From Eutrophocola sp964601805 (GTDB taxonomy: Bacteria; Pseudomonadota; Gammaproteobacteria; Pseudomonadales; Pseudohongiellaceae): a stretch of 20,453 bases of DNA. The stretch spans positions 1-20,453 of the forward strand of contig CAZROW010000057.1 of the NCBI GenBank assembly GCA_964601805.1. Direction: 5' to 3'. Positions 7,157 to 14,649 of this stretch are shown in pieces (position 1 is the first letter of the stretch; every line of letters begins with the position of its first letter). Both the position numbers and the translations under genes were made by a program. The notes below the pieces were generated by a model, which saw only the letters and a program-made list of their open reading frames with translations, was not told where the DNA came from and did not search any database.

Positions 7157-7213
7157 ACCAGGTATTTTCATAATTGATTCAAAAACATAGTGCGACTATT
7201 CGACAGAAAAATT

Positions 7214-8902
7214 TCATTCTTTCAGATAATGTTTTTCCGCGACCGGTTTCATGGCGGCATTGGCAAACAGGCCAATTAACAACAACACCGCCATCAGGTA
7301 CATGGTGTTGTTGTACAGGGACGAGGTGGGGTCCACCGTGCCGGCAGGCGCAATTTCCATGAGACTGGCTATGGTAACGGTTTGTGCAGCAACCAGCTGG
7401 TCCAGCTGCTCGATACTGGCACCGAACCGGGCCTGGAACGCGGCCGGGTCAATACGACTGACCAGGTCTTCAATGGCACGTGCCACCGCCGACTCGCGCA
7501 GCGAGGTAATGGCCAGGGGGCCAACCACCCCGGCCGTACTCCAGGCTGTCAGGAGGCGACCGTGAATGCCGCCGACATACTTGGTGCCAAAGACATCGGC
7601 AAGGTAGGCAGGAATAGTGGCAAAGCCACCACCGTACATGGTGAAAATAATCATGGTCGCCGCGTAGAACAGCACCAGCCACACCACACTGGGATCGGCG
7701 CTGACCTGTTGCGCAGCAAAGGGCACGGAGCAATAAAGCACGATCCCCAGGGCAAAAAATATCCAGTAGGTATTCTTGCGGCCAATGTAATCAGAAGAAC
7801 TCGCCCAGAAGAAACGGCCCACCATGTTGAACACGGAAATCATGCTGACATAAACGGCGGCAAAGGCACCATCAACGATGCCGGGTAACGTGGTGCCGAA
7901 GATTTCGCTCATCATGGTACTGGCCACACCGAGTACACCAATGCCCGCCGATACGTTCATGCACAACACCAACCACAGCTTGTAGAACTGTGGTGTCTTC
8001 ATCGCTTCCTCGATGTCGACGTTGTGGGAGGTAATCATTTTTTTCGATTCAGGGTCTTCTTCCGGCGGTGTCCAGCCTTCAGGCTGCCAGCCTTCGGCAG
8101 GCACACGGTAGGAAAAGGCGGCTATCAGCATCACCAGGAAATACAACAGGCCCAGCACCACGAAGGTCCCGGCAACACCGGTTGAACCCGTACCGACAAC
8201 GTAGACTCCTTCGGGGCCAGGAACCAGCATGCCGGCAACTTCGTTGGCGCCGATCACAACCACTTCCAGTTGCTCGCCAGCACGTTCGACAAAACGACGG
8301 CCGGCTTCTGTGACCAGGGTGACCTGGTCAGCGGTGCCCAGGTATTCCGGTGCTTCGTAAAATAGCTGGATGAAAAAGCGCTTCAGTGGCGCACCGATCA
8401 TGGCACCGCCACCAAAACCCATGATGGCCATGCCGGTGGCCATACCGCGCCTGTCGGGAAACCATTTGATGAGCGTGCTCACCGGCGAGACATAGCCCAG
8501 TCCCAGGCCGCAACCCCCCAGCACGCCATAACCGAAATACAACAGCCAGAGCTGGTGCGTGAGAATACCGATACTGCCAATCAGGTAACCGCCGCCCCAC
8601 AACACCGCGGCAGCCGTGCCGACCATGCGCGGACCGACCTTATCCAGCCAGTGCCCGGCCAGGGCTGCGGCCAGGCCAAGAAAGACAATGGCCACGGAGA
8701 AAATCCAGGTCACATCCTGCAGGCTCCAGTCACCGGAAGCCGGTGCCACCACACCAAAGAGCCGGGTCAACGGCGGGTTGTAAATGCTCCAGGCATACAC
8801 CGAGCCAATACACAGGTGAATCGCGATAGACGCCGGCGGCACCTTCCAACGGTTAAACCCCGGCTGCGCAACAATGCGATCCCTGGACAGTATTTCAAGC
8901 AT
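7214..8902 (-). CDS. OFA (oxalate/formate antiporter) family MFS transporter
   Basis: A 562-residue inner-membrane carrier with 12 predicted helices. The OFA signature is clear: PPASIAIHLCIGSVYAWSIYNPPL in helix 1, GLGLGYVSPVSTLIKWFPDRRG before helix 5, and the matching second-half GGGFATIPAYLADVFG. OFA carriers move small carboxylates such as oxalate or formate; the substrate here is unknown. The protein is longer than the usual 400-450 because of two periplasmic inserts, between helices 5-6 (about 176-242) and 11-12 (about 472-535). ATG 8902 has GGAG 7 bp upstream; a TTG at 8908 is possible. It is the last gene of the leftward set, after the Nramp-like and ThDP genes. Its leader carries an octamer array and a REP. 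Confidence 0.9.
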   Translation of the reverse strand: MLEILSRDRIVAQPGFNRWKVPPASIAIHLCIGSVYAWSIYNPPLTRLFGVVAPASGDWSLQDVTWIFSVAIVFLGLAAALAGHWLDKVGPRMVGTAAAVLWGGGYLIGSIGILTHQLWLLYFGYGVLGGCGLGLGYVSPVSTLIKWFPDRRGMATGMAIMGFGGGAMIGAPLKRFFIQLFYEAPEYLGTADQVTLVTEAGRRFVERAGEQLEVVVIGANEVAGMLVPGPEGVYVVGTGSTGVAGTFVVLGLLYFLVMLIAAFSYRVPAEGWQPEGWTPPEEDPESKKMITSHNVDIEEAMKTPQFYKLWLVLCMNVSAGIGVLGVASTMMSEIFGTTLPGIVDGAFAAVYVSMISVFNMVGRFFWASSSDYIGRKNTYWIFFALGIVLYCSVPFAAQQVSADPSVVWLVLFYAATMIIFTMYGGGFATIPAYLADVFGTKYVGGIHGRLLTAWSTAGVVGPLAITSLRESAVARAIEDLVSRIDPAAFQARFGASIEQLDQLVAAQTVTIASLMEIAPAGTVDPTSSLYNNTMYLMAVLLLIGLFANAAMKPVAEKHYLKE

Positions 8903-8940
8903 CAACAAACTCCGCTTACTAATAATGGAAGTGGGACGTT

Positions 8941-9085
8941 TCCCTTTTTCCCTTTTTCCTTTTTTCGATAGGCCGTCGGCAAACGGCTCTGCGAGCCTAT
9001 GCCGACCTACAAGTGTTGCCCTTTATCCTTTTATCCCTTTATCCTTTTATCGAAAACCCCATCGAAGGCGCTGGATGACAACCCA
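8941..9085. repeat. Composite octamer-array / REP repeat, copy set 1
   Basis: Read rightward, array 1 is TCCCTTTT x2 plus the variant TCCTTTTT (8941-8964). REP A (8975-9010) has a GTCGGC...GCCGAC stem with CTAC at its right end. Array 2 (9019-9050) alternates CCCTTTAT and CCTTTTAT, four units. A linker CGAAAACCCCATCGAAG (9051-9067) follows, then a decayed REP start GCGCTGGATGAC that loses its second arm. The set fills the gap between the Nramp-like stop (9103) and the OFA start (8902). On the coding strand array 1 becomes an AAAAAGGG-type tract in the OFA leader. Confidence 0.85.
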
Positions 9086-9102
9086 ACACGCTTCCCCTCG
9101 AA

Positions 9103-10353
9103 TTACATCAAGTAATTCATATAAACAAACATCACTCCCACGACGCTGAGTATCGTAATCGTTCCGATACTCCACCACCGTAACCATTCCGGTGGACGGT
9201 CCTCGGGCGCCACGCGGTCTGAAAACATGACCTTGTGATTGAGGTAGGAAAAAGCAGGTGCCACGACAAATCCCATGGAGGTGACCCAGGCAATGAAGGT
9301 GCCGAAGTCGTCCATGAGCAGGAATAACACACCGAGTACAAACAGCAGTTCCACGCCAATGAACAGCAGGTAGCGTTTGCTGAAGGTCTCTGCGGTTTTT
9401 TCTTCACTGACGGGGAAAAGTTCTATGGCTGCTGCCGCCGATGATCGTGGCAGCAGATCGACCAGGGTCAACAGTGTGGAATACATGACCGTGATCGCGG
9501 CCAGGGCAATGACCGGGTAAATCCAGCTGCCCATGGTCGAGGTGAACAGGTTGATCAATTGCGTAGCGAACAGTGCGCCATCGGTTTCCACTTCCACGCC
9601 ATTGATGTACATGACAAAGGTGCCCAGTGCCACGAAGCTGATGGCCAGGAAAATGGCTGTGCCGTAACCCACATGAAAATCAAAGGCGGCCTCGCTGGTG
9701 GTCACCGGCCTCTTCAGCCGAATACTCTTGGCCTTGACCCATAACGACAGGCCGACCGAGCCCGCCGTGCCCGTAGGCATCCAGCCGGCCACGGCGATGA
9801 GGAAGAGGATGGTGGGCGTATCAAAACTCAGGTCTGCAGACAGGGAGGCGCCGCCGGTATCAATTCCCCCCACGGCAATCGCCGCAGCAATGACCGTGCC
9901 GATGGAAAACACGATCACCAGCACCCGGGTGATATCTTCCAGTACCGCGTAACGCCCCAGTGCCACGATCAACATGCAGGAGACAACCAGTCCCAATTCA
10001 AGCGCGATACCTGTCTCGAGCCCAAACACGCTGCGCAGGATTGCCGCCGTGGTCACCGATACGCCGGAGATGGCGAAGGTGTATTCAAACAACTGCATGA
10101 AGAAGAACAGCCACACCACCCACTTGCCCATTCGCAGGTAGCCTTCCACCAGGGTCTCCCCGGTGGCGGCGGCATAGGTGGCGCCAAACAGAAAGGTGGG
10201 GTATTTGACCAGGCAGACCAGAACCATGAAGCCCACCATGACAAACCCGTAAGTCGCCCCGGCCGTGGTGGAAGACACCAGGTGGGAAACGCCGACAGCA
10301 ACCGCCGCATACAGCAGACCCGGTCCCAGTTTTTCCTGCAGTTTTTTAAACAC
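9103..10353 (-). CDS. Divergent Nramp-related transporter lacking the DPGN metal motif
   Basis: A 416-residue, roughly 11-helix membrane protein with Nramp layout: GPGLLYAAVAV at the start of helix 1, AGATYGF at its end, GETLVEGYLR, and GWMPT (190-194) in helix 6. Aligned on AGAxYG, the canonical metal-binding DPGN of helix 1 is replaced by GVSH (21-24). In helix 6 MPH becomes MPT: Met192 is kept and His is lost. The VSHLVxSTxAGA pattern is one I associate with a divergent clade annotated as divalent metal transporters; actual substrates are unproven. GTG 10353 is the start, with AAAGGGGG 4 bp upstream. It lies between the ThDP enzyme and OFA carrier genes, all leftward. Octamer/REP repeats fill both flanking gaps. 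Confidence 0.8.
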   Translation of the reverse strand: MFKKLQEKLGPGLLYAAVAVGVSHLVSSTTAGATYGFVMVGFMVLVCLVKYPTFLFGATYAAATGETLVEGYLRMGKWVVWLFFFMQLFEYTFAISGVSVTTAAILRSVFGLETGIALELGLVVSCMLIVALGRYAVLEDITRVLVIVFSIGTVIAAAIAVGGIDTGGASLSADLSFDTPTILFLIAVAGWMPTGTAGSVGLSLWVKAKSIRLKRPVTTSEAAFDFHVGYGTAIFLAISFVALGTFVMYINGVEVETDGALFATQLINLFTSTMGSWIYPVIALAAITVMYSTLLTLVDLLPRSSAAAAIELFPVSEEKTAETFSKRYLLFIGVELLFVLGVLFLLMDDFGTFIAWVTSMGFVVAPAFSYLNHKVMFSDRVAPEDRPPEWLRWWSIGTITILSVVGVMFVYMNYLM

Positions 10354-10380
10354 TACGCCCCCTTTAAACGTTTATTATTG

Positions 10381-10669
10381 TTTTCCCTTTTTCCCTTTTT
10401 CCCTTTTTCGACATCCTTATCGAAGCCGTCGGATGGCGACACTCCGTGACTTATCCGACCTACCTTTTTATCCTTTTATCGCTTTATCGATCAGTCCATC
10501 GAAGCTGCCGGATGACGGCACTACGTGCCTCTTCCGGCCTACGTTTGTCGCCCTGTATCCCTGTCTCCCTGTATCGAAAAGTTCACCGAAGTTGTCGGAT
10601 GGCGACACTACGTGTCTTATCCGACCTACCTCTTTATCCTTTTATCGTTTTATCGTTTTATCGTTTTAT
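10381..10669. repeat. Tandem composite repeat: octamer arrays alternating with GTAG-type REP hairpins
   Basis: Three composite units of 83, 79 and 87 bp plus a terminal array, read rightward. Unit 1: TTTTCCCT x3 exact (10381-10404), linker, REP B (10428-10463). Unit 2: CTTTTTAT, CCTTTTAT, CGCTTTAT (10464-10487), linker, REP C (10507-10542). Unit 3: CCCTGTAT, CCCTGTCT, CCCTGTAT (10551-10574), linker, REP D (10594-10629). Terminal array: CTCTTTAT, CCTTTTAT, CGTTTTAT x3 (10630-10669). Linkers share CGA-N6-7-CAYCGAAG or close variants. All three REPs point the same way (CTAC at right). The element fills the 322-bp gap between the ThDP enzyme stop and the Nramp-like start; no gene is present in it. 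Confidence 0.9.
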
Positions 10670-10675
10670 CGATTT

Positions 10676-12325
10676 TTATTTCCCGTAACTCGAATAGTGC
10701 AACGACATCTCAAGTTCCTTACAGGTAATAAATTCCAGCAACACCGCCTCTCCCCGTTCCGTGGCTTCAATGCCGCGCTTGAGGGCAGGAACAATGTCGT
10801 TGGGATCGGTGATGCGTTCGCCGTAACCGCCGAAGGCTTTTGCCATGTCGGCGTAGTCGCCGCCGATATCCGTGGAGCGGAATTTTTCCGTGGAGACTTC
10901 CATGATGGGCAGCTCCATGGCCATGCAGAAATTATTGAACAGGATGGACATGATGGGGATGCGCTCGCGCACGGCGGTTTCAAAGTCCATGCCGGTGAAA
11001 CCGATGGCGGCATCGCCCCACACGTTGATGCACAGGTGGTCCGGCTTGGCCAGCTTGGCGCCCATCATCAGCGGCAGGCCGTAGCCCAGCTGTGTGGTCT
11101 TGCCCCAGCCGATGTAGGACAGTGGCGCTTCGGCTTCCCAGAACGGCACCAGCTGGTCACGCGGGCTGCCGGCATCGTGGGTGATAATCGTTTTCTGTTT
11201 ATCCACGAGCTTGTTCAGCTCGTAAATGACGCGGTAAGGCGTCATGGGAGACTGGTCGGAAGTCAGCTTCGGCAACCACTCGGCCATCCAGGCATCCTTC
11301 ACTGTCCTGATGTCAGCCGGCGTGGTTTCCTTGCGTGCCTGTGCCTTGCTCATATCCTGGGTTTTCAGTTCATCGATCAGGGCGCGCAGTGTAAGTTTCG
11401 CATCACCGATCAGGCCCAGCTCGGCCGGAATATCCTTGTTGATGTCCATGGGATCCAGCGTGGCATGAATCACTTTCTTGTTATCCGGCATGCGTGTGCC
11501 GAAAGACGTCAGGGCAAAACTGCAGCCGATTCCGAAGATCAGGTCAGCTTCATTGAGAAAATGATAAACGGCCTTGGGCGTGGCATGGCCGCCTGAACCG
11601 ATACTCAGCGGATGGGTTTCGTTGAACGTACTCTTGCCTTCCAGGCTGGTGGTGACCGGTGCGTTGAGCAGCTCGGCGATTTCCTTGAGCTCATCCCAGG
11701 CCTTGGCATAGTTGATGCCCTGCCCGGCATAGATCACCGGCTTGTCGGCCGCCGCCAATGCTTTTGCGGCGGCTTTGACCGAATCGGCATCCGGTGCATA
11801 TTTGTTCTTGAAGCTGGGCACGTAGGCTGAAATGTCCGCTTCTTCCTTGCAGGCATCCCACGGAATTTCGACCAGTACCGGGCCCGGCCTACCGTTGCGC
11901 AACTGGGCGAAGGCCCTGCGCATGATGTTGGCCACCTCTGAACCCATGGTAACGGGTTCGGCCCACTTGGTGATGTGCTTCATGTTCAGGGTGGAATTGA
12001 AATTCGGGTAGTAGTTCGCCTGCTTGCGGTCATAACCGGCCGGCATGATCAGCACCGGGACGGATTCACCGTAGGCCTGTGCCACACCGCCAAAGGAGTT
12101 TTCCGCTCCGGGGCCGTGCTGCATGACAAAGACACCGATCTCGTCACCGGAGGTCAGGCGACTGTAGGCATCGGCCATGTGCACACCGCAACGCTCCTGG
12201 CGCACGATGATGGTCCGGATATCTTCTGCCGCAGCAGCTTCGATGATGGGATTCAGGGGGTAACCAAATAGGTATTTAACGCCTTCAGCTTTGAGAATTT
12301 TGGCGATGGCTTCTGGAACAAGCAT
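10676..12325 (-). CDS. Thiamine diphosphate-dependent enzyme, acetolactate synthase-like
   Basis: A 549-residue protein with the three-domain ThDP layout: N-terminal PYR domain (about 1-170) with the cofactor-activating Glu44 in VRQERCGVHMADAYSR, a central domain (about 190-330), and a PP domain with GDAAIGFTGMDFE from 437 and a downstream NNF that fits the GDG-x(n)-N cofactor motif. Such enzymes act on 2-oxo acids or acyl-CoAs by decarboxylation or ligation. No feature fixes the substrate, and it does not look like typical IlvB or oxalyl-CoA decarboxylase. No small regulatory subunit gene is adjacent. ATG 12325 has AGGAAG 6 bp upstream. It is leftward, upstream of the Nramp-like and OFA carrier genes, which suggests uptake and conversion of a carboxylate. 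The assignment to a general family is firm. Confidence 0.88.
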   Translation of the reverse strand: MLVPEAIAKILKAEGVKYLFGYPLNPIIEAAAAEDIRTIIVRQERCGVHMADAYSRLTSGDEIGVFVMQHGPGAENSFGGVAQAYGESVPVLIMPAGYDRKQANYYPNFNSTLNMKHITKWAEPVTMGSEVANIMRRAFAQLRNGRPGPVLVEIPWDACKEEADISAYVPSFKNKYAPDADSVKAAAKALAAADKPVIYAGQGINYAKAWDELKEIAELLNAPVTTSLEGKSTFNETHPLSIGSGGHATPKAVYHFLNEADLIFGIGCSFALTSFGTRMPDNKKVIHATLDPMDINKDIPAELGLIGDAKLTLRALIDELKTQDMSKAQARKETTPADIRTVKDAWMAEWLPKLTSDQSPMTPYRVIYELNKLVDKQKTIITHDAGSPRDQLVPFWEAEAPLSYIGWGKTTQLGYGLPLMMGAKLAKPDHLCINVWGDAAIGFTGMDFETAVRERIPIMSILFNNFCMAMELPIMEVSTEKFRSTDIGGDYADMAKAFGGYGERITDPNDIVPALKRGIEATERGEAVLLEFITCKELEMSLHYSSYGK

Positions 12326-12396
12326 GTACTACTTCCTGTGATTAAATGATGAATTCTGAATGTTGTTTTTCTAAAAGCATTCCTGGTGAACCAACG

Positions 12397-12418
12397 AGGC
12401 GCAGTCCATGCTGCGCCT
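12397..12418 (-). terminator. Perfect hairpin between the lipoprotein-hydrolase and ThDP enzyme genes
   Basis: AGGCGCAG and CTGCGCCT pair perfectly (8 bp, 6-nt loop). It lies about 137 bp past the stop of the gene ending at 12555 and about 72 bp before the ThDP enzyme start. There is no T-tract on the leftward strand (TCGTTGG follows) and only a broken one rightward (TCTTTC), so termination is uncertain. Confidence 0.3.
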
Positions 12419-12554
12419 TCTTTCTGATTGCTTTGGCAATGACAACTCTGCCCGGTACCTTGTTGCAGGCCGGTGCGGGCAACGGCGCCCTATTCTAGCG
12501 TGATTTACCAGTAATAGAAGGAACCAGCGGGTGTAATTTCCCCACCTTTCCGGA

Positions 12555-14135
12555 TTATTCCCCGTCGGCAGGTGCTTCCTCACCCAGCGCCATAAGCGCT
12601 GCGCCGGGCAGCACACCTCCATGTCCGCCTACCACCTGGCTCACTTCCAGGCCCAGTTCCTGCACGGCTTCATACAGGGCCACCGCATCCGGACTGGGAC
12701 CGCCAAAGAACAGGTCGCTCTGGAACAGGATGCCGTCATTCTCGACATAGGCCAGCACCTTGGGATTGACGTGGGGAATGGTGGTCACTTCATAAAGGGT
12801 CAGGACCTGGTCGCCATCACGGATTTCCGTCATACCGGAAAAGACTTCCACCTGCCCGATCTCGGCACCTGCCGCGGCACGTCGGGCCAGGGCATCCGGG
12901 GGATTGGTGTGGGGAGACTCCACGATGCCGCGGATTTCATCTTCATGCCCGGCGGCTGTCAGTACGCTGGCGCCCAGTGAGGCCAGTCCGCGCAGGCCGC
13001 CGGTATGATCGTAGTGGGGATGGGTCGGGACCACGTAACGGATGGGCTTGTCGATGGCCCCTTCAATCATCCGTGCCAGGCTCAGGGACTGGGCCTCGGT
13101 GTAGGGGCCTTCCACCACAACGACAAAGTTGGGAAATTCCACCACCATGCTGTGATGGGAAAACGCGACGATATGGGTGACCGTGTCGGTGACCGGCATC
13201 CAGGCCAGCGGTACCCAGGAGCCATACTCACCTTTGCTTTCCAGGACTGCCACGACCTGGTCGGCCTGGTTCTGGACATCCGCGGGAATCTCGAAGATGG
13301 CCAGGGCAGACTCATCATTGAGACGGATATCACTCCAGCTCATGGACGAATAGGGATCACCGTCCTTGATGACTTCATTGGCGAAAGGCAGCATCACGCC
13401 GTCCACGTCGCGGTAATCCCGGTAATAGTACTGGGCCTGGACATCACCGAGCATGGTTTCGGTGTCCAGGGCGGTAAAACCGCTCAAGAGGTAAGACTCC
13501 TGGTCCACCATCAGGGTCAGGGTTTCACCATCCAGTCTGGTGTCGATGGCCCAGTGCGGACGCCCGTCCCAGGACACGGATTCTGCGCTTTGTCCTGCAG
13601 CCACGTTATCGGCGGCCAGCGCCACCGTGACCGGATTACGCCTGAGCAGCATTGCCGGTGTATTCTGCGTGGCCCAGCTGAACAGGCCATTCACTGATAC
13701 TGCCTCGTTGGGCCGTCCTTCCGTGGTGCCCCAGCCTATCTTTTCCCCCTGCCAGGTGGTCAATGCCTCGGTGCGATGCTGGCTGAAGCCCTCGCCGACC
13801 ACGACATCGTTATCAAACGCGGCATGGCCATTGGCAAAGTCGATGGTTTCTGTAACGCCGCTCAGTGTGGCATCCGGATCAATTCCGCCGGTGACCGGTA
13901 TCTGGCCCAGGCGATTGCGTGCCCCGTCACCGGTCAACACCACAGACTCGACAGCCTGCAGGGCGTCCAGGCCACCCATGGCATCGAGCATCCTGTTCGC
14001 CACTTCCCGGCTGCCGGGGCCAGTGCTGGCCGGAATGACAGCGTCTGAGCCGGCGGGCTGTTGCTCGGAACAGGCGCTGGCCAGCAACAGGCAAGCTGAT
14101 AAAAACAGGCAACGGGATTGACCGATGAAACGCAT
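12555..14135 (-). CDS. Lipoprotein MBL-fold metallohydrolase with N-terminal LolA-like region
   Basis: A 526-residue protein. Its lipoprotein signal has the lipid-anchored Cys22 in LLLASAC. Residues about 40-300 form a beta-rich exported region (for example YYYRDYRDVDGVMLPF at 236-251) like outer-membrane lipoprotein sorting or carrier folds. Residues about 310-510 form an MBL domain with an intact THPHYDHTGG (HxHxDH at 372-377), then His455, Asp474 and GGHGG (503-507). A binuclear zinc hydrolase anchored in the envelope is likely; the substrate is unknown. ATG 14135 is used because AAGGAGAAAGGAA precedes it; upstream in-frame codons would spoil the signal peptide. It is leftward, upstream of the ThDP enzyme gene by 229 bp, so linkage is plausible but not shown. 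Confidence 0.88.
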   Translation of the reverse strand: MRFIGQSRCLFLSACLLLASACSEQQPAGSDAVIPASTGPGSREVANRMLDAMGGLDALQAVESVVLTGDGARNRLGQIPVTGGIDPDATLSGVTETIDFANGHAAFDNDVVVGEGFSQHRTEALTTWQGEKIGWGTTEGRPNEAVSVNGLFSWATQNTPAMLLRRNPVTVALAADNVAAGQSAESVSWDGRPHWAIDTRLDGETLTLMVDQESYLLSGFTALDTETMLGDVQAQYYYRDYRDVDGVMLPFANEVIKDGDPYSSMSWSDIRLNDESALAIFEIPADVQNQADQVVAVLESKGEYGSWVPLAWMPVTDTVTHIVAFSHHSMVVEFPNFVVVVEGPYTEAQSLSLARMIEGAIDKPIRYVVPTHPHYDHTGGLRGLASLGASVLTAAGHEDEIRGIVESPHTNPPDALARRAAAGAEIGQVEVFSGMTEIRDGDQVLTLYEVTTIPHVNPKVLAYVENDGILFQSDLFFGGPSPDAVALYEAVQELGLEVSQVVGGHGGVLPGAALMALGEEAPADGE

Positions 14136-14534
14136 TTCCTTTCTCCTTTTTTGACCGGGGTTCCTGGCGCTTTTGTTGTGCTGAAATGCTGGTGGTGAAA
14201 TGCCAGGGCCTGACGCCATACCCCCTTTTTTAGCCGGTATTTACGGGCCCTGAAGCCATGCAAATCAGCATAAACCAGCGGGCATAACAGGGCAACAAAC
14301 GGACACTGCGTGCACTTAAATGTGTCAGCAATATGGACATTGAAGTCCTGTGTTGTTGGCCCTGGTTCGGGGATGGTATTTTTTTAGCAAACATGATTAT
14401 ATGGTTTCCCCCTTTCCGGTATAAACCGAGAAAAACAGCGGTTTTCGGAGGGACCCGAGTTTGCTTTCTCTGGCGTTTTTCAGGACAGTTGCCGGGGTAT
14501 GTCCGGTGATTTTCGATGCCCTGTTCCACCACTT

Positions 14535-14553
14535 TCATGACCACGGGTCATGA
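14535..14553. promoter_or_regulatory. 19-bp perfect palindrome TCATGACC-ACG-GGTCATGA, candidate operator
   Basis: Two exact 8-bp arms flank a 3-bp centre, about 97 bp before the vWA start and just upstream of TTGACC (14564-14569). The size fits a homodimeric regulator site. The regulator is unknown and no regulator gene lies in the window. Confidence 0.4.
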
Positions 14554-14617
14554 CCGCTGGAAATTGACCAACGGAACAAACTCAAAATGAAACCCAATAT
14601 TTATGGTCTACTCCATA

Positions 14618-14649
14618 ATTGGCAGTGCTTCAGAGTATAGATTGGCAGT
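14618..14649 (+). promoter_or_regulatory. 9-bp direct repeat and -10-like box abutting the vWA start
   Basis: ATTGGCAGT occurs at 14618-14626 and again at 14641-14649, directly before the ATG, with a 23-bp period (about two helical turns). TATAGA (14636-14641) lies 8 bp before the ATG, where a -10 box of a leaderless transcript would sit. No good -35 is found at 16-18 bp. Confidence 0.3.

Larger units (their letters stand above)
14136..14649. other. 514-bp divergent intergenic region
   Basis: This gap separates the leftward lipoprotein hydrolase and the rightward vWA operon, so it must hold both promoters. I see an imperfect hairpin CCGA-g-AAAA / TTTTCGG (14426-14448), the 19-bp palindrome at 14535-14553, the direct repeat at 14618-14649, and TTGACC (14564-14569) without a good -10 at 16-18 bp. 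I see no match to an RNA family I know, and no gene: a 104-codon leftward frame inside lacks domain or family features. Confidence 0.5.

Noticed and set aside
10381..10404. G-quadruplex on the coding strand (AAAAAGGG x3)
   Set aside because: Only three close GGG tracts; the fourth lies about 20 nt away, so a stable quadruplex is unlikely.
10381..10669. CRISPR array
   Set aside because: Repeat units are 8-bp tandem copies and hairpins of known REP type, spacers are not unique, and no cas genes are present.
10265..11596. 443-codon rightward open frame
   Set aside because: It lies antisense to the ThDP enzyme and Nramp-like genes and crosses the octamer/REP repeats, whose translation gives low-complexity FYRF/LSFYR-like repeats. 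No family features and no Shine-Dalgarno; a shadow frame.
13005..13697. 230-codon rightward open frame
   Set aside because: Antisense to the MBL lipoprotein gene with its intact HPHYDH motif; product is rich in His/Gly/Asp shadow sequence.
14230..14544. 104-codon leftward open frame in the divergent intergenic region
   Set aside because: No Shine-Dalgarno, no domain, biased composition; covers the candidate operator region.
14136..14649. Riboswitch or other structured RNA in the divergent gap
   Set aside because: No match to the conserved cores of riboswitch classes I know, and only one short hairpin was found.
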